This document shows positions 16,973-25,971 of a DNA stretch of 64,000 nucleotides, piece by piece (the stretch's first letter is position 1; each line of letters begins with the position of its first letter). This DNA is from Salinisphaera sp052044135. Lineage in GTDB: Bacteria; Pseudomonadota; Gammaproteobacteria; Nevskiales; Salinisphaeraceae. Position numbers and translations under genes: made by a program. The notes beneath the pieces were generated by a model. The model was not told the DNA's origin and ran no database searches. It worked only from the letters and a program-made list of their open reading frames with translations. Location: NCBI RefSeq assembly GCF_052044135.1, contig NZ_JBQDYF010000015.1, positions 21,525-85,524 on the forward strand. Reading direction: 5' to 3'.

Positions 16973-17340
16973 CGCGTTGCCACGCATCGCCGCGCGGCGG
17001 GCATTTACCGTACGCCGGCATCGGGCTCGCCGCCGTGCCTTGCCGTGCACGAATCGGCGTTACAGGGCGCGTGCCCGGATGCTTTGGCGGCGCATGACCA
17101 GGGCCACATCATCCAGCGCCCGGCATGATCAAACGGCGCCATCGGCCCCGGATTTCCGGCCAACGGGGATCAACGCCCGGGTATGAGCCGCCGTGGCGCG
17201 CCCGCAGCACGGCCTCCATCGCCGGGCCGGCCATCCAAGTCCCGCCTTGTGCACGGCAGTTCCGCCACGACAAAGGCCGCGCGACGGATCGGGCGGCCTT
17301 CATCTATCGGTAGCCCGCGCCGGTGCATGCCATGTTTCGA
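16973..17340. other. No gene recognised (368 bp)
   Basis: Only arginine-rich shadow frames are present. A possible hairpin (AAGGCCGC ... GCGGCCTT, about 17273-17300) lacks a T-run and is not called as a terminator. Confidence 0.45.
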
Positions 17341-17715
17341 TCAATGGCGCCAGTCGCGGTCGTCCCAGCCGCGGTGACGACCACGGTCATGGTCATCATA
17401 GTCATGGCGGCGATCGTGGCCGTAACCGCGCCGATCGTAATGAACATCGCGGCGGCGACCCCAGTCGCGGCCACGATAATGATCATCGTCGCGGCCGTCG
17501 TGTTGGCCCGCCAGAATGGCACCGCCGGCGCCGCCCAGCCCGCCGCCGATCACGGCACCGGTCTGACCGCCCATGGCACCGCCCACTGCGGCGCCGATCG
17601 CGCCGCCGAGGCCGCCCCCCAACACCTCATTGAAGGTGTTGTCGGCCAGGGCCGCCGAGCTGCCGCCGGCCATCGCGAGGGCGACGACCCAAGGGATGAT
17701 CTTCGTGCTGCGCAT
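17341..17715 (-). CDS. Exported glycine-zipper protein with basic/aspartate-rich tail
   Basis: 124 residues. Signal peptide MRSTKIIPWVVALAMAGGSSAALA, then a glycine-zipper segment (GGGLGGAIGAAVGGAMGGQTGAVIGGGLGGAGGAI split over about 30-65) and a hydrophilic tail dominated by Asp, Arg, His and Tyr (DDRDWRH end). Glycine-zipper proteins of this type sit in or near the envelope, and many are called YMGG-like or surface-antigen-like; function is unknown. The ATG at 17715 is preferred over a GTG three codons earlier because AGGTG is better spaced from it. Confidence 0.75.
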   Translation of the reverse strand: MRSTKIIPWVVALAMAGGSSAALADNTFNEVLGGGLGGAIGAAVGGAMGGQTGAVIGGGLGGAGGAILAGQHDGRDDDHYRGRDWGRRRDVHYDRRGYGHDRRHDYDDHDRGRHRGWDDRDWRH

Positions 17716-17878
17716 GCTGGTCACCTGTCATTGTGAGACTTCAGCAGAGCATAAGCCGACCCGTTTAACCAAGCCTGAACGGACTGAACACACTGGCCCG
17801 GGATGCGTTCAGCCCCGGTTGCCGCCCGGGCTCCCAGACTCACCGGCCGACTCTCAAAAGCGCTCGGCCAAAGATCCC

Positions 17879-18040
17879 ATGGACCTCATTCGTATTCTGT
17901 TATCGGTTCTGCTGCCGCCGCTCGGTGTCTTTCTCCAAGTCGGCATCGGGCTTCAGTTCTGGCTCAATATCGGGCTGACCATTCTCGGCTATATTCCGGG
18001 CGTGGTGCACGCGGTCTATATCATTGCCACGCGCGACTGA
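17879..18040 (+). CDS. Pmp3/YqaE-family small membrane proteolipid
   Basis: A 53-residue protein with two membrane helices: LIRILLSVLLPPLGVFLQVG and FWLNIGLTILGYIPGVVHAVYII. The LPPLGV and LGYIPGxxHAxYI motifs are diagnostic of the UPF0057/Pmp3 family. In other organisms members are induced by salt, cold or envelope stress and affect membrane potential; the molecular role here is unknown. Confidence 0.9.
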   Translation: MDLIRILLSVLLPPLGVFLQVGIGLQFWLNIGLTILGYIPGVVHAVYIIATRD

Positions 18041-18138
18041 CGCAGACGGCCCTCGGGTCCATGTTGTCGAGAGCCCTATGAAACCGACGAACGCACCCCC
18101 ATCGTGTTCGACATACGCTCACGACTTCACAGCTTGTC

Positions 18139-19143
18139 ATGTCCATCGATCTTTCCGTGCTCGATCTGGTTCCCGTGCCGAGCGGTACAGCGGCGTCGGC
18201 GGCCGTCCGCGACAGCATCAACCTGGCGCGAGTGGCCGAGGCCCGCGGCTACAAGCGCTACTGGATCTCCGAACATCACAGCATGCCGGCGATCGCGAGT
18301 TCCTCGCCGGAGGTGCTGCTATCACGCATTGGCGCGCTGACCGAACACATCCGCATCGGCTCCGGGGGCATTATGCTGCCCAACCATGCCCCCATGCGGG
18401 TCGCCGAGCATTTCCGCACTCTGGAAGCACTCTATCCCGGGCGGGTCGATCTCGGCCTGGGGCGCGCACCCGGGTCGGATATGCGTGCCAACCGGGCCTT
18501 GCACGCCGGCTCGGGGGAGCACTTTGCCGACATGCTCGATGAAATGCTCTCGCTGGCCCATGATCGCTATGCCGCGAATCACCCGTATGCCGGCGTCAGG
18601 ATCGTGCCCGAGGATGCGCCCATGCCGCCGATCTGGATTCTGGGCTCGTCGGGCGCGAGCGCGGAATTGGCCGGGGCCGGCGGCTACGGCTACAGCTTCG
18701 CCAGCCATTTCAGCCCCGCTCCGGCGGAACCGGCGCTCGAACGATATCGCTATGCATTCGAACCGTCGTCGCAATTTCCAACGCCCCACACCATTCTCGG
18801 AGTGTCGGTGATCTGCGCCGCGACCGACGAGCAAGCCGAGGCGCTGGCGGCCACGGTCGATCTGATGTGGCTGCGTCTGCGCAAGGGACAGTTTCTGCCG
18901 CTGCCCTCGCCCGAGGAGGCGCGTGCCTATTCCTACAGCGACATCGAGCGCAACGCGGTCAAGGAAAACCGCGCGCGCCACATCATCGGCTCGCCCGAAA
19001 CGGTGGCCCGACAATTGCAGGATCTCGGTCAACGCACGGGCGCGAGCGAGTTGATGATCGTGTCCAACATCCACGATGCCGGTGCGCGGCTGCGCTCCTA
19101 TGAACTGGTTGCCCAGGCCATGTCGACTGGTGCGAGCAGCTGA
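18139..19143 (+). CDS. Luciferase-like flavin monooxygenase family protein (YhbW-type)
   Basis: 334 residues with the LLM-class TIM-barrel motifs: RGYKRYWISEHHSMPAIASSSPEVL near the N-terminus, IRIGSGGIMLPNHAPMRVAE around 75 and RVDLGLGRAPGSD around 108. This order is typical of the subgroup containing YhbW and CmcN-like proteins, which use reduced flavin. No partner reductase is nearby. The next gene, 89 bp downstream on the same strand, is an OhrR-type regulator, but regulation of this gene by it is not shown. Confidence 0.88.
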   Translation: MSIDLSVLDLVPVPSGTAASAAVRDSINLARVAEARGYKRYWISEHHSMPAIASSSPEVLLSRIGALTEHIRIGSGGIMLPNHAPMRVAEHFRTLEALYPGRVDLGLGRAPGSDMRANRALHAGSGEHFADMLDEMLSLAHDRYAANHPYAGVRIVPEDAPMPPIWILGSSGASAELAGAGGYGYSFASHFSPAPAEPALERYRYAFEPSSQFPTPHTILGVSVICAATDEQAEALAATVDLMWLRLRKGQFLPLPSPEEARAYSYSDIERNAVKENRARHIIGSPETVARQLQDLGQRTGASELMIVSNIHDAGARLRSYELVAQAMSTGASS

Positions 19144-19232
19144 TATTTGCCCCGGCGGCGACAGAGAAAGATGACGCCGCCCGGTTGGACAGCGCACAAT
19201 ACCGGCGCATGTACATTGAGGATGAGTTCGCC

Positions 19233-19688
19233 ATGACCGCCCAATCCGCGCCCGCAGACGCCGAATTCCCGGCGCTCGACGAACAGTTATGCTTTGCGTT
19301 GTATACCGCGACGCATCGAATAACACGAGCCTACCGCCCCCTGCTCGAGCCGCTGGGGCTCACCTACGTGCAGTATCTGGTGATGCTGGTGCTCTGGGAG
19401 TCCGCGCCGCGCTCGGTCGGGGAGCTGGGTCATTCGTTGTATCTGGACAGCGGCACGCTCACTCCCCTGCTCAAGCGCATGGAAAAATCCGGACTGGTCA
19501 CGCGCCAGCGCGACAACAACGATGAGCGGCGCGTGCTCATTTATCTGACCGACCAGGGGCTGGAGCTGAAGTCGCAGGCGCACCACATCCAGGCGGACAT
19601 GCTCTGCCGCATGGAGCTCACGCGCCCGGAGTCGCGCCAGCTCCAGGCCCAGGTGATGGAACTCATCGATAACCTGGAAAAGAACTAA
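19233..19688 (+). CDS. ohrR: MarR-family regulator, OhrR type
   Basis: 151 residues. LDEQLCFALYTATHRITRAYRPLLEPLGLTYVQYLVMLVLWE contains the OhrR N-terminal reactive cysteine in the LCFALY context and the tyrosines that contact it. The winged helix follows (DSGTLTPLLKRMEKSGLVTRQRDNNDERRVLIYLT). OhrR proteins derepress peroxide-detoxification genes when this cysteine is oxidised by organic hydroperoxides. A start at 19233 is chosen because GAGGATGAG lies before it. No ohr gene adjoins; the osmC gene at 5982 is the only candidate target in the window. Confidence 0.85.
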   Translation: MTAQSAPADAEFPALDEQLCFALYTATHRITRAYRPLLEPLGLTYVQYLVMLVLWESAPRSVGELGHSLYLDSGTLTPLLKRMEKSGLVTRQRDNNDERRVLIYLTDQGLELKSQAHHIQADMLCRMELTRPESRQLQAQVMELIDNLEKN

Positions 19689-19836
19689 TCGGTTCGAGGC
19701 CGGGCGCGAGCCGCACCGCGATCGCGCCCAACCGACTGCCCCGCCCCCGCCGCCCGGGCCGGTTGCGCGGCGCCGGCGGCCGAAACGCTTCAAGCCTTGG
19801 CACCACAAGGCACGCCGTGCCGACAACGGTCGTGCC

Positions 19837-21210
19837 CTAGGACGAGCGGGCCATTGCAAGCCGCGGGTAGCCGACGGCCTCAAGCGTTTCCGCCGCGGCA
19901 AGCCACGGCGTATGGCGATACTTGCGCGGCAGTGTCTCGAGTTCGGGCACCCACCGGACCACATACTCGGCTTCGCTATCATACTGCAGGGCCTGCGCCA
20001 GCACGTCGAACCCCTGGTCGCGCTTGTCGGTGCCCACGCCGGCGATATTCGCCCAGTTGCCCCAGTTGCTGGCGACGTCATAGTCGATCAGCTGGGCCTC
20101 GAACCAGGCCGCGCCCCAGCGCCAGTCCTGACCCAGGTCGCGCGCCAGGTAGCTGGCCGCATTCTGACGACCGCGATTGGACATGTACCCGGTCGCCGCC
20201 AGTTCGCGCATATTGGCGTCCACGAACGGCATGCCGGTGTATCCGTCCTTCCAGGCTTCCAGCACGGCCGCATCCACGACCGCCGGCCGATCGTGCCGGT
20301 CGAGCAGACCGCTGCGCGCGAACAGCCGCGCGCCATGGCGCGCGAGCACCCAGTGGAAAAATTCGCGCCAACGCAATTCGAGCAACAGCCAGTACGTCGA
20401 TTCGTTGGCGACCACATCGGATTCGAAGCGTGACAGTTCGTCGGCGACTCGCCGCACCGATAGACAGCCGCTGGCCAGCCAGGGCGAGAGTTTGGACGAG
20501 AAATCCGTGCCCATGAGCTGGTTGCGGCTGTGCTTGTAGCGGGTGACCGCTCGGGATTGCCAGAGGTAGTGCGACAGCTGCGCGCGTCCGGCCGTCTCCC
20601 CGCCGAGAAAGCGTGTGGCGAGGCCGGACCAGGCGGCCGGATCGAACCGGTCGATGCCGGATAAGTCCACGGCCGCGATTCCGACCCCATCGCTCGGCGG
20701 CTCGATCGGGCGGGCCGGCCGCGCGCCGCGCTCGATACGACGCCGGAAACGCGTGAACACGCGGGGCATGTCATCGAGATCGAACGGCAGATCGCCGCGC
20801 GCATGCAGCGTATTGGGCCGGGTTTCGTACAGGGCCACACCGCGCCGTGCCAGCGCCCGGCGCACCCGGCGGACCTGGCCGGCCTCCTCGGGCGCACTCT
20901 CCGCGGCGGTCCAGACCGATGCCACACCGTTGGCTTGCGCCAGCCGCACGAGGATCGTCTCCGGCTCGCCCGCCAGCACCAGCAGCTCCACCCCATAGGG
21001 CTCGAGACCGGCGCGCAGCGAGGCCAGCGCCTGGGCAATGAAGCTGCGGCGATGCGCGCCAACCCTGGGCGCGCCGTATTCGCTCGCGGCGGCAAGACGG
21101 GCATCGACGCAATAGACCGCGACGACCGCGCCGGCCTGTAGCGCCGCCGTAAGCGCGGGATTGTCGTCCACCCGGAGATCGTTCTTGAACCAGCAGATCG
21201 CGCGGCTCAT
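19837..21210 (-). CDS. DASH-family cryptochrome / photolyase
   Basis: 457 residues. The N-terminal DNA-photolyase alpha/beta domain begins MSRAICWFKNDLRVDDNPAL. The FAD-binding helical domain contains MSNRGRQNAASYLARDL, WRWGAAWFEAQLIDYDV and ASNWGNWANIAGVGTD, a pattern characteristic of CRY-DASH proteins, which repair cyclobutane dimers in single-stranded DNA. The tryptophans and asparagine around the flavin appear intact. It is a single gene on its strand; an acetyltransferase gene follows after about 200 bp. Confidence 0.92.
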   Translation of the reverse strand: MSRAICWFKNDLRVDDNPALTAALQAGAVVAVYCVDARLAAASEYGAPRVGAHRRSFIAQALASLRAGLEPYGVELLVLAGEPETILVRLAQANGVASVWTAAESAPEEAGQVRRVRRALARRGVALYETRPNTLHARGDLPFDLDDMPRVFTRFRRRIERGARPARPIEPPSDGVGIAAVDLSGIDRFDPAAWSGLATRFLGGETAGRAQLSHYLWQSRAVTRYKHSRNQLMGTDFSSKLSPWLASGCLSVRRVADELSRFESDVVANESTYWLLLELRWREFFHWVLARHGARLFARSGLLDRHDRPAVVDAAVLEAWKDGYTGMPFVDANMRELAATGYMSNRGRQNAASYLARDLGQDWRWGAAWFEAQLIDYDVASNWGNWANIAGVGTDKRDQGFDVLAQALQYDSEAEYVVRWVPELETLPRKYRHTPWLAAAETLEAVGYPRLAMARSS

Positions 21211-21235
21211 CCGGCCACCCCACTACTTACCGCCG

Positions 21236-21411
21236 GCCCGGAATGGGCCGAACGGCACGCCTTGCTGCAGTATTTCACCCGCGGCCAGTCCCGTGCCCAT
21301 TTTCTGCGCCAGGCGAAAGCCCGATCGCAGTGGGCGCACCGCTTCGCGGGCAAATCACCCTTCTTGCGCATCCGTGGCATGAATACGGGATCCGAACCAG
21401 ACTCAGGCTGA
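21236..21411 (+). other. Coding-like stretch without a usable start codon
   Basis: The forward frame ending TGA at 21409-21411 reads WAERHALLQYFTRGQSRAHF and then a basic continuation including KARSQWAHRFAGKSPFLR. This has normal residue balance, unlike the shadow frames around it. No ATG or GTG precedes it before an upstream stop (21139); a TTG at 21262 has no ribosome-binding site. It may be a decayed small gene. Confidence 0.3.
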
Positions 21412-21415
21412 ATCC

Positions 21416-21931
21416 CTACGCAGGAGGCTCCGGGTCGGATGCAGGGTATGGCGCGCGCCGCATGATGTCCTCGCCGTGGCTACGACGCCCGGTTTCGACG
21501 AAACCGAGACCGGCATACAACCGGCGCGCGGCCTCGTTGTCGGGCCGAAGGCTGATCAGCACGGTGGCATCCGCATGTTCGGCCGCGATTTCCGCGAGCA
21601 GCTGTTTCAGTCCGGCCCGGCCGTAGCCGTAGCCCTGCCAGCCGGCATCGATCATGAAACGCGGAATATTGAACGCGTTCTCGGCGGCGACGTATTCATA
21701 CATGGCAAACCCGACCACTGTTTGCCCGGCGATGATCGCGCGCGGGCGGCAGGTGGGTTCCACGTAGGCCTCGGCCAATGAATACAGATTGGACGCGAGA
21801 TAGTCGGCCTGTTCCGCCTCGACGCGCAGCGCGATCACCGCCTGCCAGTTGGCCCGCGTGACCGGCGCCAGCGCGACCGGCAGCCGGGTCGGGCGCGTAT
21901 CGCCGGCCTCGCCGGTACCGGCGCCGCTCAT
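21416..21931 (-). CDS. GNAT acetyltransferase, possibly polyamine-acting
   Basis: 171 residues. The GNAT fold is clear: NWQAVIALRVEAEQADYLASN in the N-terminal helices, VVGFAMYEYV in strand 4, and motif A with RFMIDAGWQGYGYGRAGLKQL (Q/RxxGxG/A acetyl-CoA loop). NEAARRLYAGLGFVETGR closes the domain. The N-terminal pattern resembles BltD/PaiA-type spermidine acetyltransferases. Its ATG overlaps the stop of the upstream deacetylase-family gene. Together with that gene it may govern acetylation of a polyamine or similar amine; this is inference. Confidence 0.85.
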   Translation of the reverse strand: MSGAGTGEAGDTRPTRLPVALAPVTRANWQAVIALRVEAEQADYLASNLYSLAEAYVEPTCRPRAIIAGQTVVGFAMYEYVAAENAFNIPRFMIDAGWQGYGYGRAGLKQLLAEIAAEHADATVLISLRPDNEAARRLYAGLGFVETGRRSHGEDIMRRAPYPASDPEPPA

Positions 21932-23034
21932 TCCATGTCCGCGAAGGCCGTACGATGGAATTCGGCGATCTCGGCGACCTCGGCCACGCCCGGCTCGCGC
22001 AGCGGCGATGGCGACGCGCCCGCCATCACCTCGAGCGTGGTGCGTGTGCAGCGGGCCAGGGTTTCCGGGTTGTAGCCGCCTTCCAGCGCCATCACCAACC
22101 GGCCGTCGCAGTAGGTGTCGGCAAGCGACTGAACGATCCCGGTCAACGCGCTGAACCCGTCGAAGGTCATGGTCAGGCACATTTCATTGATATGCGCATC
22201 CATGCCAGCCGAGACCATCACCAGGTCCGGCTTGAACCACTCGGCCGCCGGCACGAGGATATCTTCGAATGCGCGGATCATGGCGAGGTCGCCGGCGTCG
22301 CCGGGCAACGGCACGTTGACCGTCGTGCCCTCGCCGAGCCCCTCGCCCACGTTGTCCATAGGCCCGGTGCCCGGATAGAACGGGGCCGCGCGATGCGTGT
22401 CGAAGAACAACACGTTCGGATCGGCGGCGAAGATATCCTGAGTCCCGTTGCCGTGATGGGCGTCCCAATCGACGATCAGAACACGCTCGGCTTCCCAGTG
22501 CGCCTGCGCATGGGCGGCACCGACCGCGATATTGTTGAACAGACAGAACCCGCGCGCGCGTACCGCGTTGGCATGATGCCCGGGCGGGCGCGATACCACG
22601 AACGCCGAACCGGTGCGCTTTTCAAACACCGCATCGACCGCCGCCACCACCGAACCCGCCGCGACTTCCGCCGCCTCCAGGCTGCCGGCGGAAACCGCCG
22701 TGGTATCGACATCCAGCCACGCCTGCTTGCCCCTGAGCTCGTGCAGGCTTTCCACGTACGACGTGGTATGCACGCGCTGAAGTTGCTCCATCGTGGCCAC
22801 CCGGCCCGTCTCGAACCGGACCCCGGGCACCGGTTCGGCGTGCAGCAGATCGTTGATCGCCGTCACGCGTCCCGGATGCTCGGGATAGCTCCACTTGGCC
22901 TCCATGCCCAGGCCTTCGAGGATATGGCGTACCCGGCTGTTCATCCGCCCCGGCAGGAACGGCTCTTGAGCCTCCGGGCGGTGCAGGAGCACACGTTCGT
23001 CGTAGAACACGGTTACATCTCGGTCACCGATCAC
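21928..23034 (-). CDS. Histone deacetylase / acetylpolyamine amidohydrolase family protein
   Basis: 368 residues with a GTG start 6 bp after GGAGGG. Catalytic motifs are intact: SRPPGHHANAVRARGFCLFNN around residue 150 (paired histidines), VDWDAHHGNGTQDIF around 190 (zinc Asp and His), SAGMDAH around 258 (zinc Asp) and ALEGGYN near the end. In bacteria these zinc enzymes deacetylate acetylpolyamines, acetoin-pathway proteins or other amides. Translational coupling to a GNAT gene argues for a small-molecule amine substrate. A longer frame upstream lacks a good start. Confidence 0.9.
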   Translation of the reverse strand: MIGDRDVTVFYDERVLLHRPEAQEPFLPGRMNSRVRHILEGLGMEAKWSYPEHPGRVTAINDLLHAEPVPGVRFETGRVATMEQLQRVHTTSYVESLHELRGKQAWLDVDTTAVSAGSLEAAEVAAGSVVAAVDAVFEKRTGSAFVVSRPPGHHANAVRARGFCLFNNIAVGAAHAQAHWEAERVLIVDWDAHHGNGTQDIFAADPNVLFFDTHRAAPFYPGTGPMDNVGEGLGEGTTVNVPLPGDAGDLAMIRAFEDILVPAAEWFKPDLVMVSAGMDAHINEMCLTMTFDGFSALTGIVQSLADTYCDGRLVMALEGGYNPETLARCTRTTLEVMAGASPSPLREPGVAEVAEIAEFHRTAFADME

Positions 23035-23118
23035 GCTTGTCCCTCCAGTGCGGACCGACACGCAGCATAGCGCCGTGACGCGGCCGACGCGATACCGGGG
23101 GCGGCACGCGGGCCGATC

Positions 23119-24060
23119 TCATCCGCGCGCGGTGGCCTCGCGCTCGCGCATGGCGATCAGGGTCTGCAGCGTATGCAGGCGCGGCACCGCCACCCCGAGC
23201 GCCTCGGCCCGGGCCACGACATTACCGAGAATGGCGTCGACCTCCAGTGCGCGCCCGGCCCGATAATCCAGCGCCATGCTGTTGCGATAGGCCGGCATGC
23301 GCCGTGTGGCCTCGATATTGCGATCGACCGCGTCTGCCGGTAACGGATGGCCGTCGGCGGCGGCCACGGCCATCACCTCGGTCATCGCGGCCCGGGCCAG
23401 CGTCTCGCCGCCGGGCGTATCCAGCAGCGTCACCGTATCGGTGCCGTCCGCCAGCACGGAAATCGGGTTGAACGGCGTGTTCCACAAACTCTTGGCCCAG
23501 CGCTCGCGCACGATCGAGGCGCTGCACTTTACATCGATGCCACCGGCCTCGAACCCGTCGGCCAGATCGCGTGCTTCGGCACTCACGCCGCTCGGCCAGG
23601 CGCCGAGCGTGAGCCGACCATACGCCCGGTGCTCGATCTCGCCCGGCGCGCGCCGGCTGACCGCGACGAAGGCCAGCGCGCTGACCAGCGGATGACCGGG
23701 CAGCGCCGCCGCCACCGGCGGCTCGATATCCAGCCCGTTCTCGATCAGGGCGATGGCCGATCGCGCGCCGAGCCAGGGCGCGATCAGCGCGGCCCGGTCG
23801 ACCTCCGGCAACACCTTGACGCAACAGATCACGACATCGGCTCCCGGGGTGGCGGCGTCGGCAATGTGATGGACCGCGGCCGGCCGGTATGACAAGTCGC
23901 CCATCGGACTGTCGATGCGGAAGCCACGCGCACGCACGATATCGACATGCGAACGCAGCACCACCTCCACGCGCGCCCCGGCGCGTTGCAGTATGGCGCC
24001 GTAGAACGCACCGATGGCGCCCGCGCCGACGATCACGATGCGCGGCACGCGCGGACTCAT
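23119..24060 (-). CDS. panE: Ketopantoate reductase family protein (PanE/ApbA)
   Basis: 313 residues. IVIVGAGAIGAFYGAILQRAG (residues about 8-28) is the NADPH-binding Rossmann motif. CVKVLPEVDRA and ALIENGLDIEP follow, the latter corresponding to the conserved QNG/ENG loop. The C-terminal helical domain has the conserved lysine and asparagine region ERWAKSLWNTPFNPISVL. Known members reduce 2-dehydropantoate to pantoate for CoA synthesis, but many paralogues act on other 2-keto acids. The start overlaps the surE stop by four bases (ATGA). Confidence 0.87.
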   Translation of the reverse strand: MSPRVPRIVIVGAGAIGAFYGAILQRAGARVEVVLRSHVDIVRARGFRIDSPMGDLSYRPAAVHHIADAATPGADVVICCVKVLPEVDRAALIAPWLGARSAIALIENGLDIEPPVAAALPGHPLVSALAFVAVSRRAPGEIEHRAYGRLTLGAWPSGVSAEARDLADGFEAGGIDVKCSASIVRERWAKSLWNTPFNPISVLADGTDTVTLLDTPGGETLARAAMTEVMAVAAADGHPLPADAVDRNIEATRRMPAYRNSMALDYRAGRALEVDAILGNVVARAEALGVAVPRLHTLQTLIAMREREATARG

Positions 24061-24872
24061 CCGGTCCCCCGCGTCGCCGGCGCCTGGCGCGCTCGCAGCG
24101 TCCACTCGCGGCCGACGCCCACGGCCGCCAGGCGCGCCTCGTCGCAACGTTCCCGCTTGAGCGGCATGGCCGAGACATAATCCGCGCGCAGGGCCGCGGC
24201 ATCGGAATGCGCGTGATCGACCGATTCGAGCCCGCGCTCGAACGCCATCCAGCGATAGGACTGGCCGCGTGAATCGCGCTGCTCGACGAGCCGCGGCGCG
24301 GCCATGCTGCCGCCGACCTGACGCGTGAAACGCAGCCCGTTCACCGCGTCCGGGTCGCACATCGGGAAATTGATGTTCCAGGCACAGCCGTGTTCATGCC
24401 GCGCCGCCCAGAGCGCGGCGACGACCGCCCGGCCCCAGGTTTCGGTCACGCCGAAGTCAAACACGGCCCGATCGGTGAAAGCCTGACTGAGCGCGATCGC
24501 CGGCAGGTCGAAATGCGCGGCGGCCACGGCCGCCCCCACGGTGCCGGAATACATCACCGAATCGGACAGATTGTGACCCCAGTTCACGCCCGAGAGCACC
24601 AGATCCGGGCGTTGACCGCCCATCAACTCGGTACCCAGCGCGACCATCACGCAATCGGCCGGCGTGCCGGTCACCGAGTGCCGCCGGGGCCCATGCTCGC
24701 GAACCCGCAGTGGATGGTGCATGGACAGCGCCTGCGCCATGCCGCTCTGATCGGTGGCCGGCGCGAACACCCAGACCTCATCGGCCAGCGTCGCCGCCAG
24801 CCGCTCGGCGACCGCCAGGCCGGGAGCGTCGATGCCGTCGTCGTTGGTCACTACGATGCGTTCGAGTTTCAT
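24057..24872 (-). CDS. surE: 5'/3'-nucleotidase SurE
   Basis: 271 residues beginning MKLERIVVTNDDGIDAPGLA. The metal-binding NDDG at 10-13, the GTPADCV motif around 98 and SGVNWGHNLSDSVMYSGTVGAA around 120 are the SurE signature. The enzyme dephosphorylates nucleoside monophosphates under stress. In many gammaproteobacteria surE sits with pcm and rpoS; that neighbourhood is absent here. It is coupled to a PanE-like gene instead, and the C-terminal 20 residues are extra, so this may be a paralogue. Confidence 0.9.
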   Translation of the reverse strand: MKLERIVVTNDDGIDAPGLAVAERLAATLADEVWVFAPATDQSGMAQALSMHHPLRVREHGPRRHSVTGTPADCVMVALGTELMGGQRPDLVLSGVNWGHNLSDSVMYSGTVGAAVAAAHFDLPAIALSQAFTDRAVFDFGVTETWGRAVVAALWAARHEHGCAWNINFPMCDPDAVNGLRFTRQVGGSMAAPRLVEQRDSRGQSYRWMAFERGLESVDHAHSDAAALRADYVSAMPLKRERCDEARLAAVGVGREWTLRARQAPATRGTG

Positions 24873-25040
24873 CGAAGCCTGTCTCCGCCTCGCAAAGGGC
24901 GACCAGCTTAGCGCACCCGCATTGCAGCGCGGGTGCGCACTCGTCGAACACCGCGCCACAGCGACCCTCACCGACTTGCCGAATGCCGCCCCGGCGGTGT
25001 ACATACGGCACAGTATCTTCATCGTTTTGGCGAGCGTCCC

Positions 25041-25826
25041 ATGACCCGACCCGATCTGCAGAGCGGCCATGTCCGCGCCACCATCGACGACCATGTGCTG
25101 CGCGTCACCCTCGATCGCGCCGACAAGCGCAATGCGCTGACGCGCGCCATGTATGCCGATCTGGGCACCGCCATCGCGGCCGCCGTGGACGACCCCGATA
25201 TACACGTCATCGTGCTCGACGGCGAAGGCCCGATGTTCTGTGCCGGCAACGATATCGCCGACTTCGCCAACGCGGATCCCGCGTCCGGCGATGCCGGCAC
25301 CGACGGACCGGCGCTAAGTTTCATCCGCCGCATGGCCGAATGCGACAAGCCGATCGTGGTCGCCGTCCAGGGCCAGGCCACCGGCATCGGCACCACGCTG
25401 TTGCTGCATGCCGATCTGGTCGTCGCTGCGGACGATGCGCGTTTCTATACGGCCTTCATCGATCTCGGCCTGGTGCCGGAAGCCGGCTCGAGCCGGCTGC
25501 TGCCGGCACTGGTCGGGCGCCAGAACGCTGCCCGCCTGCTGCTCGCCGGCGACACGCTCAGCGCCGAGGAAGCGCAGCACATGGGCCTGATCGCTTATCG
25601 CGTGCCGGCCGCCCAGCTGGCCGATCGTACCCACGAACTGGCCGCACGCCTGGCCGCAAAACCGCCCGGGGCGATGAGCGCAAGCAAGCGCCTGCTGCGC
25701 GAAGGCATGAATACGGCCGACACCGTGGCCCAGATCGAGCGCGAGGCCGAAATTTTCGGACAGCGACTCGCCAGCAGCGAAGTCCGCGAGATCATGAACG
25801 CATTCCTGAACCGCAACAAGCGCTGA
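25041..25826 (+). CDS. Enoyl-CoA hydratase/isomerase family protein
   Basis: 261 residues of the crotonase fold. LDRADKRNALTRAMYADL and FCAGNDIADFAN form the first oxyanion region. QGQATGIGTTLLLHADLVVAADDARF is the second, and FIDLGLVPEAGSS carries the acidic residue that acts in hydratases or isomerases. ALVGRQNAARLLLAGDTLSAEEAQHMGL is the standard following helix. The substrate is unresolved; the sequence resembles the PaaG/MenB-like and general short-chain hydratases. It is monocistronic, with the TonB-receptor gene convergent. Confidence 0.88.
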   Translation: MTRPDLQSGHVRATIDDHVLRVTLDRADKRNALTRAMYADLGTAIAAAVDDPDIHVIVLDGEGPMFCAGNDIADFANADPASGDAGTDGPALSFIRRMAECDKPIVVAVQGQATGIGTTLLLHADLVVAADDARFYTAFIDLGLVPEAGSSRLLPALVGRQNAARLLLAGDTLSAEEAQHMGLIAYRVPAAQLADRTHELAARLAAKPPGAMSASKRLLREGMNTADTVAQIEREAEIFGQRLASSEVREIMNAFLNRNKR

Positions 25827-25971
25827 AACGAGGCCGCCCGGGCGCGCTGACGGCGTCACGCGCCCTTTACCTTGCGGCCAGCCTGAACGCTGCCCGCAGT
25901 CATTCCGTCCGAGCCCATGAAAACGCCGCCACCTCACGGTGGCCGCGGCTCAGGGCCAATCCTTCTACCTA

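Noticed and set aside
17270..17302. Hairpin after the M23 gene as a terminator
   Set aside because: Large loop, no T-run and about 300 bp from the stop codon.
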